Shown here one piece after another: positions 31,727 to 43,740 of a DNA stretch of 64,000 bases. The notes beneath the pieces are model-generated. The model ran no database searches. It worked only from the letters and a program-made list of their open reading frames with translations, and was not told the origin of the DNA. Both the position numbers and the translations under genes were made by a program. How positions within the stretch are numbered: position 1 is the stretch's first letter; each line of letters begins with the position of its first letter. The DNA comes from Orychophragmus violaceus. Lineage: Eukaryota; Streptophyta; Magnoliopsida; Brassicales; Brassicaceae. Location: the NCBI GenBank assembly GCA_030180135.1, contig CM058239.1, positions 71,865,823-71,929,822 on the forward strand, written 5' to 3'.

Positions 31727-31738
31727 GCTCTGATACCA
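31727..31738 (-). other. primer binding site of D
   Basis: GCTCTGATACCA on the plus strand, one base before the LTR at 31740. Confidence 0.9.
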
Positions 31739-31739
31739 C

Positions 31740-32450
31740 TGAAGGAATTTCAAGGCGGTTTTAATCTAATTAAACAGCCCTAAGTATAAATTCCATAGCC
31801 TAGGATCTAGGGTTCATGTTTAAAATTAAATCTACTCCGGATTTCAAATATACCTGGAAGATTATGCAGCGGAAGATGAACGGGGATTCGAGATTGAATA
31901 GCGCCTCAAGTGCTGCGCCTCTACTGGTATCCACACGCACACAAACTGGAACAGACGGGATGCTAGTGCCGTAGAGATCGGATCTCTTAGGGATTTCTGA
32001 TTTTTTGAGAGGTGGCTGCAAATTAGGCTTAGCTTCTGTAAAAGTCGTGCATATATCATATATATAGACTTTTACCACGACCTAATTAACCACTTAATCA
32101 AACCGTAGTTAATTAAGTCATAAACCAAAATCTGTGTTTTGGTTCGCGGTGTGTGTCGATCGACACACATTTAGTGTCGATCGACACAACCTCAGAAACT
32201 CGTTTTGAATGTATATCGAATATACATTCATCAGATCATTACACTAATGATCAACCCCATATGAAACATCCAGTTTGCTTAGGTGTGTGACCCTGTAGGA
32301 TCATATAATACCAGCAATGAGTTCTAAACTCATAGATCATAAGTGGCTTCTAGCAAAGCATTATGATCGTCTAGTATCATATGACTGTCTCATCTCGACA
32401 ATACAACTTTCACTAGAGTAAGTACAATTGATTTCAGGACATTCCAACCA
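31740..32450 (-). repeat. 5' LTR of element D
   Basis: About 711 bp, TGAAGGAATTTC...ATTCCAACCA on the plus strand; same family as LTR B and related to the E LTRs. Contains a TATA-like run (about 32059-32066), a 20-bp perfect palindrome at 32150-32169 and the predicted donor at 31853. No TSD can be matched because the other end of the array is rearranged. Confidence 0.85.
32150..32189 (-). repeat. CGATCG palindrome pair in D LTR
   Basis: TGTGTGTCGATCGACACACA (20-bp perfect palindrome) followed by AGTGTCGATCGACACA. Confidence 0.82.
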
Positions 32451-32978
32451 ATTTGACGACCTTGAGAGGCATTATATCAATACTGCAGTGTTTTGGGAAT
32501 CCACTTACATCATCCAAAAGCTATAAATCACGTCCTATGGTGCACCCAAGTACACTTATCTTACAAAACAAAAGGAGACCAAACTTGCCATTTTTAGAGG
32601 CAAATGCAATCAAACTACAACAGCTCCTTCCTTATCATTTCTTCTGCGTTTTGGATGCTTTCCCAATGGATCCAGACGTCCTAAAACATCATGGATTCTT
32701 GCCACAATGTAAGATCTCAACTCGCCTATCCGAAGATAGAAAGAGTTTTAGGGTTTTTAATTAGGGATTCTTCAAAGTCTTTTAACCTAGCTCGGCGGAG
32801 ATGATGAAATTAGGGCTAAATTGGCGTCCCGGTGAATCGGAATAAGAGGAATCAGGTTTTATAGCTGAACCTTGTAAAAGGCTGCCTACGGTACCTTTCA
32901 GAAAGGGATCAAGACGTTCGTAGTTCCTTGAAAGACTTAAGTCGTCTCTTAGCGACTTATTGTATTTTGTGTGTTTTG

Positions 32979-33275
32979 ATCTCCTTTAGCATGAATACCC
33001 TCATTCTCTCATGTAGAGGTTTAGGTTGACTTTCAGAGTCGTTTGTATATCGATCTCCTTTAGTCTGAATACCATCATCCTCTCATGTAGAGGTTTAGGT
33101 CGGCTTCGGAGTTCTCTGTCTCTTTCGATCTCCTTTAGCCTGAATATCCTCATTCTTTTATGTAGAGTTTTAGACCGGCTTTGGAGTTCTATGTATCTTA
33201 TCATATTCAATCTCCGATATCTTTTAGCATGAATGCCCTCTTTCTCTTATATAGAGTTTTAGGCCGGCATAAACA
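32979..33275. repeat. about 75-bp tandem repeat, four diverged units
   Basis: Units start with GATCTCCTTTAGCATGAAT and contain CATGTAGAGGTTTAGG. Starts near 32981, 33053, 33128 and 33217. Unit length varies between 72 and 89 bp. Confidence 0.8.
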
Positions 33276-33835
33276 GTCATATTTCTTAAAAAGAAATATA
33301 TATTTTCCTGAAAGGAAAATAGATATTTTCCTTTTGTGATTATCTTCGAAGATTGCCATTTATCTTCATCGACATAGCATTTATCCATAATAAATGTCTT
33401 CTATTTCGGGCCGATCTTATTAACTGAATGGGCCATTTTGAGGGGTGCTAAAACCGACTCCAACAGTAAGTCCCCCCCCCAAGTCGGCGATTCGAGCGTT
33501 TGGCGCGATGATCGGTGATAGAAAACATTTTGGTTCGTGAAGTATAAAAGATCGGCATGAATCTCCGGTATTCCTTTAAATGTTTGTCGTGGAAGAATAA
33601 TCTTTTCCGTAGTTAAGTTAATCGGGTCGTTCTGTCCTTTGATCCGTTTGTATGGATCTTTGGCGAACGACGATTAAAACGTAGATCGGCGTTGAACTGC
33701 TTTACTTTAAGGCTTATGCCCCACCGTATCTATAATTGCGAGACGGATCTCGGCTTTTCCTCACCGCGATGTGCACCTCGCGTGCAAGGAAGACCACACT
33801 CCTGGCCAGGGAGCATGATGCTAGTGTGAGTCTTT

Positions 33836-34010
33836 TCTCGGCTTTCTGCGAGTTACTTAGACCCGACTTTTGCGAACTAAGGAGATCGGCTTTCTGCGAG
33901 TTACTTAGACCCGACTTTTGCGAACTAAGAAGCTCGGCTTTCTGCGAGCTTTTAACTAGGCTGTTGCGAACTAAGGAGTTCGGCTTTGATTTTGCGAGTG
34001 AAAACTCGGC
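33836..34010. repeat. 48-bp tandem repeat, about 3.5 units
   Basis: Units start GGCTTTCTGCGAG at about 33841, 33889 and 33937, with a degenerate fourth at about 33979. The repetitive peptide in the ORF at 33736-34014 comes from this. Confidence 0.85.
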
Positions 34011-34874
34011 ATAAAATTAATTAGATAAAAATAAAATACTTACTCGGCGAGGTCGTGTGTAAAGTGGTCGGATGACGAGCCCACGATTTGGTATAAGGAC
34101 GAACCAATAAATTTAACAAGATGTAGAAGACTTACTTGTGTTCCATGTTTTGACGGGCTGATTACGAGAAAAACATTGACTGAGGTGAGGATTGGTGTAT
34201 CATCCCTCTTGTGGCTGGGCCAACAAAACTGATTTGGGCCTAACCCACCTCCTTTTTCTTTTTATTATCATTAGTGATATAATGAAATGACGAGCTTATT
34301 TGGAAAATTAACATACTATGACGAGCATATTACTAGTACATACGATTTTGGTTCTTAATAATAATTAATTTAGATCCAGTTTAGGGAATACTTATCTCGG
34401 TTGGTAGTGACGATGGAGAGACCGGACATGCGAGTTTATCTTTGGAAGAAAGGTCGGCTCGTAATTGATTCTCGATGACGGGAAGATTAATTCCATGATG
34501 AGATGATTTGTTTGAGATCAAGCGTTGAGCTGGCCGTGACGGAGGATCTTGTCACGACGAGTAGTGACGAGCTAACAAATTTGGTAATTTGCTGAACTAA
34601 TGCTCATTTTTTGACAAGCTGACTTGCTGAACCAAGGATTTGTATGATGCGGTCAAATGACGAGACGACTTTCGTATAATGACGAGTTGATGTGAGAATG
34701 ACGAGATGAGTGAGAATGCGGCGAGCTTATGCATAAACTTGGCCCACTTGGATTTATTTTCGGGTCTGTCTTGGGCGTAACTTTTTGTCTAAGCACTATG
34801 ACGGCTCTAGATTCTTTTTCTACAATAAAAGAGGAAAAATTATGTAGCATATGTATGTAAAATATGAATGAATA

Positions 34875-34894
34875 TCATAATTTTGAAATTATGA
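34875..34894. other. short perfect hairpin before E1
   Basis: TCATAATTT-TG-AAATTATGA, a 9-bp stem 32 bp left of the E1 LTR. Confidence 0.5.
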
Positions 34895-34925
34895 CTTCTA
34901 AACGATTCATGGGAAAAAACGATTA

Positions 34926-35646
34926 TGTTGGGATTATGTCCTGAAATCACATTGTACTTACTCTAGAGATAGTTGTATTGTCGAGATCGGACAATTCATG
35001 TGATACTAGGTAGTCATAATGTTTTGCTAGAAACCGCTTATGACAAATGAGTTGTAACTCATTTCTGGTATCGTGTGAACCTAGAGGGTCACACACCTAA
35101 GCAAGTTGGATACACTTGGTATGGGATTGATCATTGGCATATGATCCGATCAATGTGTATTGAATACACATTGATATCGTGTTTTAATATATGTGTCGAT
35201 CGATGCCCTTGATACAAGATGTGTGTCGATCGACACCAATAGGTGTGTCGGTCGACACGAGGGCGAAACCGAAACTAATGTTTCGGTTTACCTCGAGGTC
35301 AATATATAAACGAGTTTTATATTTCGACCTAGGTAAGCGTGCCATCGCAGACAGTTTCTTCTGGACAGAAAAACTGATCCTCTATCTCTAGAAAACACAG
35401 AAATCCCAAGAGATCCGATTCCCGGCGCTAGCATCCCGGCGGATTCCAGCTTGTGTGCGTGTGGACTACGATAGAGACGCAGCGATTGAGGCGCTCCAGA
35501 TCTCGTTTACCTGCTTATCTTCCGCTGCCAATTTCCAGGTAATCACGAGGTCAGATCTATGATTCAATTAACTAGACCCTAGATCCTAGGCTTCGGGAAC
35601 ATGACAGCAATTCTGAATCTGGTAGAATTGGCTCAAAGTTCCATCA
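34926..35646 (+). repeat. 5' LTR of E1
   Basis: 721 bp, TGTTGGGATT...AGTTCCATCA. Same family as the E2 LTRs and the inverse of LTR B/D. CGATCG motifs at 35192-35258 and a predicted donor at 35539. Confidence 0.92.
35192..35258 (+). repeat. three CGATCG motifs in E1 LTR
   Basis: TGTGTCGATCGATGCC, TGTGTCGATCGACACC and TGTGTCGGTCGACACG. Confidence 0.8.
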
Positions 35647-37196
35647 GTGGTATCAGAGCCTTAGGGTTTTACATTGAATCAAACCTGTTAATTGAATTTG
35701 ATGAATTAAATTCGCAAACTAGGTTGTTTGAGTTAGAACAGGTTAGATCGATTCAGATCAAAATCGATTCTGAGTTTTCGCATGGTGTCGATCGACACCA
35801 TGGATGTGTCGGTCGACACAGTTGAATGAATTCGTCAGAATCAGAGGCTAGGGTTTTTGTGTAGAAAACCAGAAAGCCTATTGTGTCGATCGACACAGTT
35901 TGAGTGTCGGTCGACACAGAACAGATTCGGCGGCTAGGGTTTTCACGAAGAAAACCTGAACGCCTGCTGTGTCGATCGACACAGACCTCGCGAATGGTTA
36001 ATCGGTTCAATTGGATTGGACCTGTTATCATGCTAGGTTAAGTCCGAATAGATCGGTTTAAATTGGATGAATTGGTTCAATTGGATTGAACTGATTGTCT
36101 CAATTAGCATGAACCGATGGGTTAAATCAGTTTGATTGGATAAAACGGTTCAATTGAATTGGACCGGTTATCGCAATCAGTTAAAACTGGTTAAAACGGT
36201 TTAAATTGGATGAATTGGTTCAATTGGATTGAACTAATTACCCCAATTAATATAAACCGATTGGTTAAGATCTGTTTGATCTGATAAGTCGGTTCAATTG
36301 GATTGGACCGGTTATCAAAAACTGTCTTTGGTTTGGGTCTATGTCGACCGTCACACATGGGTTGTGTCGATCGACATGACCGGTTCAATGAACCAGATTA
36401 ATTGGATTAACCGGTTATTGAAGTCCGGTTTCATTTGGTGGTGTCGATCGACATACATGGTCTGCGTCGATCGACACAGGGCTCGAAATTCTGGTTATTG
36501 AACCTTGAATTTGCAGAAACCAAACTAGACTTAAACCTTGATCAAAGCTTAGCTTCAATATGGTCAACTGTCAAGACTCATTTCATTGTGTGATGGTCTA
36601 GCCAAGAGCTTGGTGTCCACAATTACGTGAGTAAGGCAGGTAATTATGTTGATGGACTTGCAGTGCTTGACATCAACAATTACGTGACCTAAGAGATTGA
36701 TATGCTGACCTTTCAGAGTTTAGTTTCCTCAACTAAATATCAAGTAACCTTGATGTCTTGCCCAAATATTTTCTACTGTCAAGACTTGTGTCGTTTGTTG
36801 GATAGCCTTGGAGTCCTTGGTATCCACTACTACATGAGTAAGGCAGGTGATCATTGATAGACTTGCAGTGCGACTGTCAATGATCACAAGACTAAAGAGA
36901 TTGGTTTACTTGACTGGCCATCAGAAGTTCTGGGCCCAGAGACATCAGAGTAGATGAGACATGGATTGTCTTATCTGCAACCAAGAGTTGTACTGGGTAC
37001 AATTAGCAATGATTTGCTTACCTAGATAACTAAATTTTGGGTGATGACGAGTCGTTCACTCAGATTTTGGTGAAGTATGGATCTTGGATCATTGTATTCA
37101 CAGAGGAAGCATTGTTTGAATATAATGCGAGTTTTCTTATTAGATAACATTTCTCATGATATGCATAACTAAATCTTGGTTTTTCTTGGATTTCAG
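35539..37196 (+). other. predicted leader intron of E1
   Basis: Donor TTTCCAG|GTAATC in the LTR; acceptor CTTGGATTTCAG ending at 37196, three bases before the gag ATG (37200). Confidence 0.5.
35648..35659 (+). other. primer binding site of E1
   Basis: TGGTATCAGAGC one base after the LTR. Confidence 0.9.
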
Positions 37197-37199
37197 ATT
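35660..37199 (+). other. E1 5' leader
   Basis: Non-coding. CGATCG motifs at 35785-35820, 35882-35919, 35969-35982 and 36341-36480, between repeated GGTTCAATTGGATTG words (about 36000-36310). Confidence 0.78.
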
Positions 37200-38248
37200 A
37201 TGTCTAACACTGATTTCTCGTTGCGATCCGTCCTTGAGAAGGACAAGTTAAATGGATCCAACTTCCTGGATTGGTATCGGAATTTGAGATTAATTCTCAA
37301 GCAGGAGAGCAAGGACTATGTCCTTGAGAAAGCTCTTCCAGAAAGGCTTGGGACCAATCGCTCAAATGCAGTATATGATGCTTGGAATAAGCATTATATT
37401 GATGTGGTAGATGTGCGTGGTCTGATGTTGGCTACCATGAACTCAGACTTGAAAAATCAATACGATAACATGGAGTCGCCAATAGAGATGATCACCAGCC
37501 TGAAACTGAAGTTTCAGGATCTGACACGAGTTGAGAGATTCCAGATGGTGAAGTCTCTCACTGGGTGCTCCAGTGAGTCCTCATGTCATTAAAATGATGG
37601 GTTACATTGATAACCTGGGGAAACTGGAATGTCCTGTCAGCTTAGAGTTGGCTACTGACATCATTCTGCAGTCACTGCCGTCAAGTTATGATAAGTTCAT
37701 CAAGAACTATATCAAGAGAGGCTTGACGAAGACGTTGACTGAGCTGCATGGCATGCTCAAGACAGCAGAGCAGAACATCAAAAGGGGTAAAAGATTTGAG
37801 AGATCTTGTATAGACAAGGGTGAAGGCAAGGCCGTTCAGATTTGGAATCGGGATAAGCCTGTGTCATCTTTTAAGCCCAAGTCAGGCCCATCTGATGTTG
37901 ATAAATGCTGCTACTGTAAAGAGTTTGGGCATTGGAAGAGAAATTGCATTAAATTCTTGGAAGATTCACAAGAGATAGAGAAGATGTATGGTACTTCTTC
38001 TTCAGGTATTGTGTTATTGTTTCAAGTTCTACGTTAGTATTGGATACTAGTTGTGGTACTGATATTTTTGAAATATGCAGGACACAAGCCACAGTAGAAC
38101 ATTGAAGAGAGGACAAGTGGAACTATGTGTCTGGTATGAAGCAATGGTTGCTACATGAGCCATAGAGATTCTCCACTTGTAGGAGCCTTTCATACTTGGT
38201 TTTAGAAATTAAGTAATTGCTACTATGAATCTGCCTTGTGCAGAGATG
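37200..38248 (+). pseudogene. E1 gag, frameshifted
   Basis: ATG at 37200 (MSNTDFSLRSVLEKDKLNGS) opens a Gag that shifts frame near 37568 because about 19 bp present in E2 (GCAAACTACCAGAGGATGCT region) are missing. It continues in the frame 37573-38037 with zinc knuckle CCYCKEFGHWKRNC, then decays at the protease border. It is interrupted by E2 at 38248. The ORF start at 37176 is only an upstream extension. Confidence 0.82.
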
Positions 38249-39011
38249 TGTTGGGATTATGTCCTGAAATCACATTGTACTCACTCTAGAGATAGTTGTA
38301 TTGTCGAGATCGGACAATTCATATGATACTGGGTAGTCGTAATGTTTTGCTAGAAACCACTTGTGCCAAATGAGTTGTAACTCATTTCCAGTATCGTGTG
38401 AACCTACAGGGTCACACACCTAAGCAAGTTGGACATAGTTCGTATGGGATTGATCATTGGCATATGATCTAGTCGATGTGTATTGGATACACATCGAATA
38501 AGAGTTTTAATGAGGTGTGTCGATCGACACCATTGGGTGCGTCGGTCGACACAAGATGTGTGTGTCGATCGACACCACTAAGTGTGTCGGTCGACACAAG
38601 GCTGAAACCGAAACTGATGTTTCGGTTTATGTCAAGGTCGACATATATAAGTGAGCTTATGGATTTTCGACCTAGAGGAGAGTGAGTGCCGTCGCAGACA
38701 GTTTTTCTTGACAGAAAAAACTGATCCTCTTTCTCAAGAAAACACAGAAACCTTAAGAAACTCAGTTCCCAGAAGATCCGAGCCCCGGTACTAGCATCCT
38801 GGCGGATTCCAGCTTGTGTGCGTGTGGACTGAAGTAGAGGCGCAGCATCTGAGGCGCTTCAGAGATATCGTTTATCTGACCATCTTCCGCTGCCAATCTC
38901 CAGGTAAACAGAGATCAAATCCTTGATTCAATTAACTAGACCCTAGATCCTAGGCTATCGGGAACCTGACAGCAATTCTGAATATGGTAGAATTGGCTCC
39001 AAGTTCCTACA
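38249..39011 (+). repeat. 5' LTR of E2
   Basis: 763 bp, TGTTGGGATT...GTTCCTACA. Four CGATCG-type motifs at 38516-38598, TATA-like TATATAAG at 38644-38651, predicted donor at 38904. Confidence 0.94.
38516..38598 (+). repeat. four CGATCG motifs in E2 5' LTR
   Basis: Alternating TCGATCGA and TCGGTCGA cores: TGTGTCGATCGACACC, TGCGTCGGTCGACACA, TGTGTCGATCGACACC, TGTGTCGGTCGACACA. Confidence 0.82.
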
Positions 39012-40524
39012 GTGGTATCAGAGCCTTAGGGTTTTCCATTGAATCAACCTGTCTAAATGAATTTGATGATTTAGATTCGCAAACTAGGTTGTTTGGTTAG
39101 AACAGGTGAGATCGATTATGATCGAAAATCAAATCTGTGATTTCGCACAGTGTGGCGAATTCGACAGAGTCGGCGGCTAGGGTTTTTCGCGAAGAAAAAC
39201 CGAAAGCCTACTGTGTCGATCGACACAGGTTTAGTGTCGGTCGACACAGAACAGATTCGGTCCAGTGTCGATCGACACAGGTTAGTGTCGGTCGACACAT
39301 ACCTAGCGAATGGTTAATTGGTTCAATTGGATTGGACCGGTTATCATGCTTGGTTAAGTCCGAACAGATCGGTTTAAATTGGATGAATTGGTTCAATTGG
39401 ATTGAACTGATTATCTCAATTAGAATGAACCGATGAGTTGAATCGGTTTGATTGGATAAGTCGACTCAATTGAATTAGATCGTTTATCGCAATTAGATGA
39501 AACTGATTAAAACGGTTTAAATTGGATGAATTGGTTCAATTGGATTGAACTGATCATCGCAATTAGTATAAACCAATTTGAATGGTTAAGATCAGTTTGA
39601 TCTGATAAGTCGGTTCAATTGGATTAGACCGGTTATCAAAAAAAAAAACTGTTTTCGGTTTAGGTCCATGTCGACCGTCACACATGGGTTGTGTCGATCG
39701 ACATGACCGGTTCAATAAACTAGGTTAATTGGATTAATCAGTTATTGAAGTCCGGTTAAGTTTGGCGTTGTCGATCGACAGACATAGTCTGCGTCGATCG
39801 ACACAGAGTTCAAAATTCTGGTTATTGAACCTTGAATTTGCAGAAACCAAACTAGACTTAAACCTTGATCAAAGATTAGCTTCAGAATGGTCAACTGTCA
39901 AGACTCATTTCGTTGTGTGATGGTCTAACCAAGAGCTTGGTGTCCACAATTAGGTATGTAAGGCAGGTAATTATGTTGATGGACTTGCGGTGCTTGACAT
40001 CAACAATTACATGACTCAATAGATTGATTTGCTAATCTTTCAGAGTTTAGTTTCCTCAACTAAACATCAAGTGACCTTGATGTCTTGCCCAATCTCGTCT
40101 ACTGTCAAGACTCGGTTCATTGTTGGATAGTCTTGGAGTCCTTGGTATCCATAGTGACATGAGTAAGGCAGGTGTTCATTGATAGACTCGCAGTGCGACT
40201 GTCAATGATCACAAGATATAAGAGATTGTTTTACTTGACTGGGTTATCATAAGTTCTGGGCCCAGAGACGTCAGAGTAGATGAGACATGGATTGTCTTAT
40301 CTGCGACCAAGAGTTGTACTGGGTACAATTAGCAATGATTTGCTTACCTAGATAACTAAAGTTTGGGTGATGGCGAGTCGCCCACTTAGATTTTAGTGAA
40401 GTATGGATCTTGGATCATTATATTCATAGAGGAAACATTGTTTGAATATAATGCGAGTTCTCTTATTAGATAAGATTTCTCATCATATACATAACTAAAT
40501 CTTTGTTTTTTTCTTGGATTTCAG
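38904..40524 (+). other. predicted leader intron of E2
   Basis: Donor CTCCAG|GTAAAC in the LTR; acceptor CTTGGATTTCAG ending at 40524, three bases before the gag ATG at 40528. Both sites are kept although the ORF is dead. Confidence 0.5.
39013..39024 (+). other. primer binding site of E2
   Basis: TGGTATCAGAGC one base after the LTR. Confidence 0.9.
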
Positions 40525-40527
40525 CTT
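39025..40527 (+). other. E2 5' leader
   Basis: Non-coding, closely related to the E1 leader. CGATCG motifs at 39212-39298 and 39668-39802. Confidence 0.78.
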
Positions 40528-41450
40528 ATGTCTATGACTACTTTCTCGTTGCGATCCGTCCTTGAGAAGGACAGGTTAAATGGATCCAACTTCCTGGATT
40601 GGTATCGGAATCTGAGATTCATTCTCAAGCAGGAGAGCAAGGACTATGTCCTTGAAAAGTCTCTTCCAGAAAGGCTTGGAACCAATCGCTCGCATGCAGC
40701 ATATAATGCTTGGAATAAGCATTATATTGATGTGGTAGATGTGCGTGGTCTGATATTGGCTACCATGAACTCGGACTTGAAAAGTCAATACGAGAACTGG
40801 AGTCGCCAATAGAGATGATCACCAGCCTGAAACTGAAGTTTCAAGATCTGGCACGAGTTGAGAGATTGCAGACGGTGAAGTCTCTCACTGGGTGCAAACT
40901 ACCAGAGGATGCTCCAGTAAGTCCTCATGTCATTAAACTGATGGGTTAAATTGATAACCTGGGGAAACTGGAATGTCCTGTCAGCTTAGAGTTGGCCACT
41001 GACATCATTCTACAGTCACTGCCGTCAAGCTATGATAAGTTCATTAGGAACTATATCAAGAAATGCTTGACGAAGACGTTGACTGAGCTGCATGACATGC
41101 TCAAGACAGCAGAGCAAAACATCAAAAGGGGTAAAAGATTTGAGAAATCTTGTAAAGACAAGGGTGAAGGCAGGGCCGTCCAGATTTGGAATCAGGATAA
41201 GCCTGTGTCATCTTATAAGCCCATCTTATAAGCCCATCTGGTGTTAGAAAATGCTTCTACTGCGATGAGTCAGGGCATTGGAAGAGAGATTGCATTAAAT
41301 TCTTGGAAGATTCACAAGAGATGAAGGAGATGTATAGTACTTCTTCTTCAGGTATTGTGTTATTAATTAAAGTTCTACGTAAGTATTGGATACTAGTTGT
41401 GGTACTGATATTTTTTGAAATATGCAGGACCTAAGCGACAGTAGAACTTT
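40528..41450 (+). pseudogene. E2 gag, disrupted
   Basis: Starts MSMTTFSLRSVLEKDRLNGS, shifts frame near 40797 (one base missing in GAGAACTGGAG compared with GAGAACATGGAG), has an in-frame stop near 40947 (TAAATTGATAAC where others read a Tyr-Ile codon pair), resumes at 40992-41231 and shows a zinc knuckle with changed first residues (CFYCDESGHWKRDC) before decaying. No full Gag can be made. Confidence 0.82.
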
Positions 41451-43740
41451 GAAGAAAGGACAAGTGGAACTGCGTGTCTGGTATGAAGCAATGGTTGCTG
41501 CATGAGCCGTAGAGATTCTCCACTTGTAGGAGCCTTTCATACTTGGTATTAAAAATTAAGTAATTGCTACTATGTATCTGCCTTGTGCAGAAATGTCTTT
41601 CATTTTCTTGTAAGAATTTGGATGTTTTTCATTTTGATAAAAGACAAGTTTTGTTTTTTAGATCTTAATGAAATATCATATGGTAGCATCCCGTTTGGAA
41701 TGGGTTTTATATCTTAAACCAGCGAAATTTAGAATATAACACAAATACTAAAAGTTTAAGTCTGATGACTCGAACTCGACTTTTCCTTGGCCTAGTCGTT
41801 TAACCACAAAGAGTGAAGCGGATTCAGCAGTTCCATAGTTTTGGACTCATTCGATTATTAATCATTTGAGATATGAATTCTGTTCACTGGACGAAATGAC
41901 TAAGCCCCTTTTATCAGAGCTAAAGGAAACGGGCCAAAGGCTTATTGGGCCTTGCACATACTGATGTATGCGGCCCGATGAGCATTAGTGCCAAAGGAAA
42001 TCTTCTGTACTTCATTACCTTATTGATGGCATCAATAAGTATGGCTGTGTTCATTTGATGAGACACGAGCAGGAACCCCTTGAGGAGTTCCAAGATGAAG
42101 TGTAGAACCGATTTGACAGAAGTATTTAGATCCTCGATTGAATCGCAGAGGAAAATACTTGAGTCAAGAATTGGGAGATCATCTAATAGAATGAATCGGA
42201 TCTTATTAGATATGCTCCGATTAATGATGAGTCACAGGAATCTTCCATAATCATTTAAGAATACGTTCTAAAATGTCTATGTTTACGCTAAATAAGTTTC
42301 TATCAGAATCAGTGAAAAACACCACATTGGATGTGGACTGGGTGATTTTCAAATTTGTGTTTCTGATTAATTGGGATTGCAAGGTTTGTGTAAGACAGTA
42401 GTCAACAAACAAACTTGAACCCAAATCTGATAAGTTCTACCTCGCTGGTTGTCCTAGGGAAACCAAGGCTTAGTACTTTTGTTGTCCGGAACTGTGTCTT
42501 TTGAGAAAGATCGTACTTTCCAAAAGGAACAGTGGGAGTAAAAGTACACATCGAAGAAATTCGATAAACACAGGAGGCTGCTCAACCTGTTGAGGAAAAG
42601 CGGCGGTGAGATCTACAAAGTGCTGTAGGATCTGCACCTGTGGAGCCTGAAATTCGCTGATCCGAAAGGATCCGTCACTAACTCGAGAGTGATTTCTCGT
42701 AACCAATTGTCGTGATCTAATGATCATTGAAAAGTGACGAGCATGCGAAATTCAAAGAAGCGATGGTGAGCCCCAACTCCGAAAAATTGGCTGGGTATGC
42801 ATGTTAGCTTCACCGATCCATTTCTGGATTGAAGCAAACATCTTGGAGTTGGAATCAACATTCTGATAATGTGGTCAAGAGTTTTGACTTGATCAGAATA
42901 GAAATGAAACCATGCGTTTACAAGAAGACTGGTGGGAGCGTAATTGCAAATTCTCACACTGTATGTAGATAACATACTTAATCTCATAAACGACATTCCG
43001 ATGCTAAAGTCTTGTCAGGATTTGGGTCGGAAGTCAAATTTAACAATTTACATGGGAGAAGGCCGTGAAAGTTCTTGGAATAATGATCCATTGGAATGAA
43101 TCAGAAAGGCTAATTGGATCGTGTCAAAATCCTTATGTTAATAAGGTATTGGACAGTTCAAATGTGCTTGATTCCAAGAATGGCTTCATACCAAAGGTCT
43201 TATGGCAGTAACAATATTAGCAAGATGAAGTGTTTTGAACACTGGCTGAACTAATATTAATGAGTATGATTGCTAATGCTGCTGCAATAGAATCCATCAT
43301 AAATGCCATATTTGCGCTCGTCAAGATGCAGCTTACGCATAAAGCATGACGAGAAAATATCAATGTGTTCAGGTAATAGTCACTGAACAGTTACCAGAAA
43401 TATCCCAAGTGTTTGAGGAACACTAAGGATAGGTTCGTGGTGAACTGGTAAAGTGACGAACCAGTTGAAAGTAGTTAGACGGACAAAGACGATTCCCGGT
43501 TCCCACCTGGTTATGTCTCTTTGTCTGAATAGCGGTGCTATCTGTTGGAAAGGCTCCAAGTAGTGGACCGTAGAATAGTGCTTTTATCTGAATAGCAATG
43601 TGGTTTGTTGGAATTGTTTCAAGCAATGACACCGCAATCTCTCCCATAACCTAAGCACGAAATTTATTTTGTTGTTGTAGGTATAAGATATCTGAAGAGA
43701 TGATCTTGATTCTAGTGGGAGTTATTTTAGTTATGTTGTA
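41451..43740 (+). pseudogene. E2 pol remnant
   Basis: Fragments of pre-integrase (about 41600-41900), integrase (about 41950-42280), RT (about 42750-43080) and the end of pol (about 43640-43690, CCTAAGCACGA) can be lined up with A2, but stops and deletions are everywhere. Confidence 0.75.

Larger units (their letters stand above)
24245..31738 (-). mobile_element. Copia element D internal region (interrupted by CACTA)
   Basis: Minus-strand element lying between LTR B and the 5' LTR at 31740-32450. Its 3' UTR is shortened: sequence directly after LTR B corresponds to mid-UTR in E2 (about 43917), so the PPT and roughly 600 bp including the conserved hairpin are deleted. Pol is long and open (24521-28273). 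Gag is interrupted by a CACTA transposon (28376-30635) and also frameshifted. The element cannot be replicated in this state. Confidence 0.85.
30751..31853 (-). other. predicted leader intron of D
   Basis: Donor CTTCCAG|GTATAT in the 5' LTR (intron starts 31853) and acceptor TTATTCCAG ending at 30751, two bases before the gag ATG. Confidence 0.5.
32451..34925. other. unassigned repeat-rich spacer
   Basis: No recognisable gene or transposon core. It holds two minisatellites (32979-33275 and 33836-34010) and scattered TGACGAG words (about 34070-34700). A run of C (about 33473) sits in a GTAAGTCCCCCC context that resembles an LTR or PPT junction of an unknown element, but no paired LTR is visible. 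ORFs of 60-103 codons here look accidental. Confidence 0.5.

Noticed and set aside
33736..34014. 92-codon ORF with repeated FCELLRPDFCELR wording
   Set aside because: A product of the 48-bp minisatellite, with no other sign of coding.
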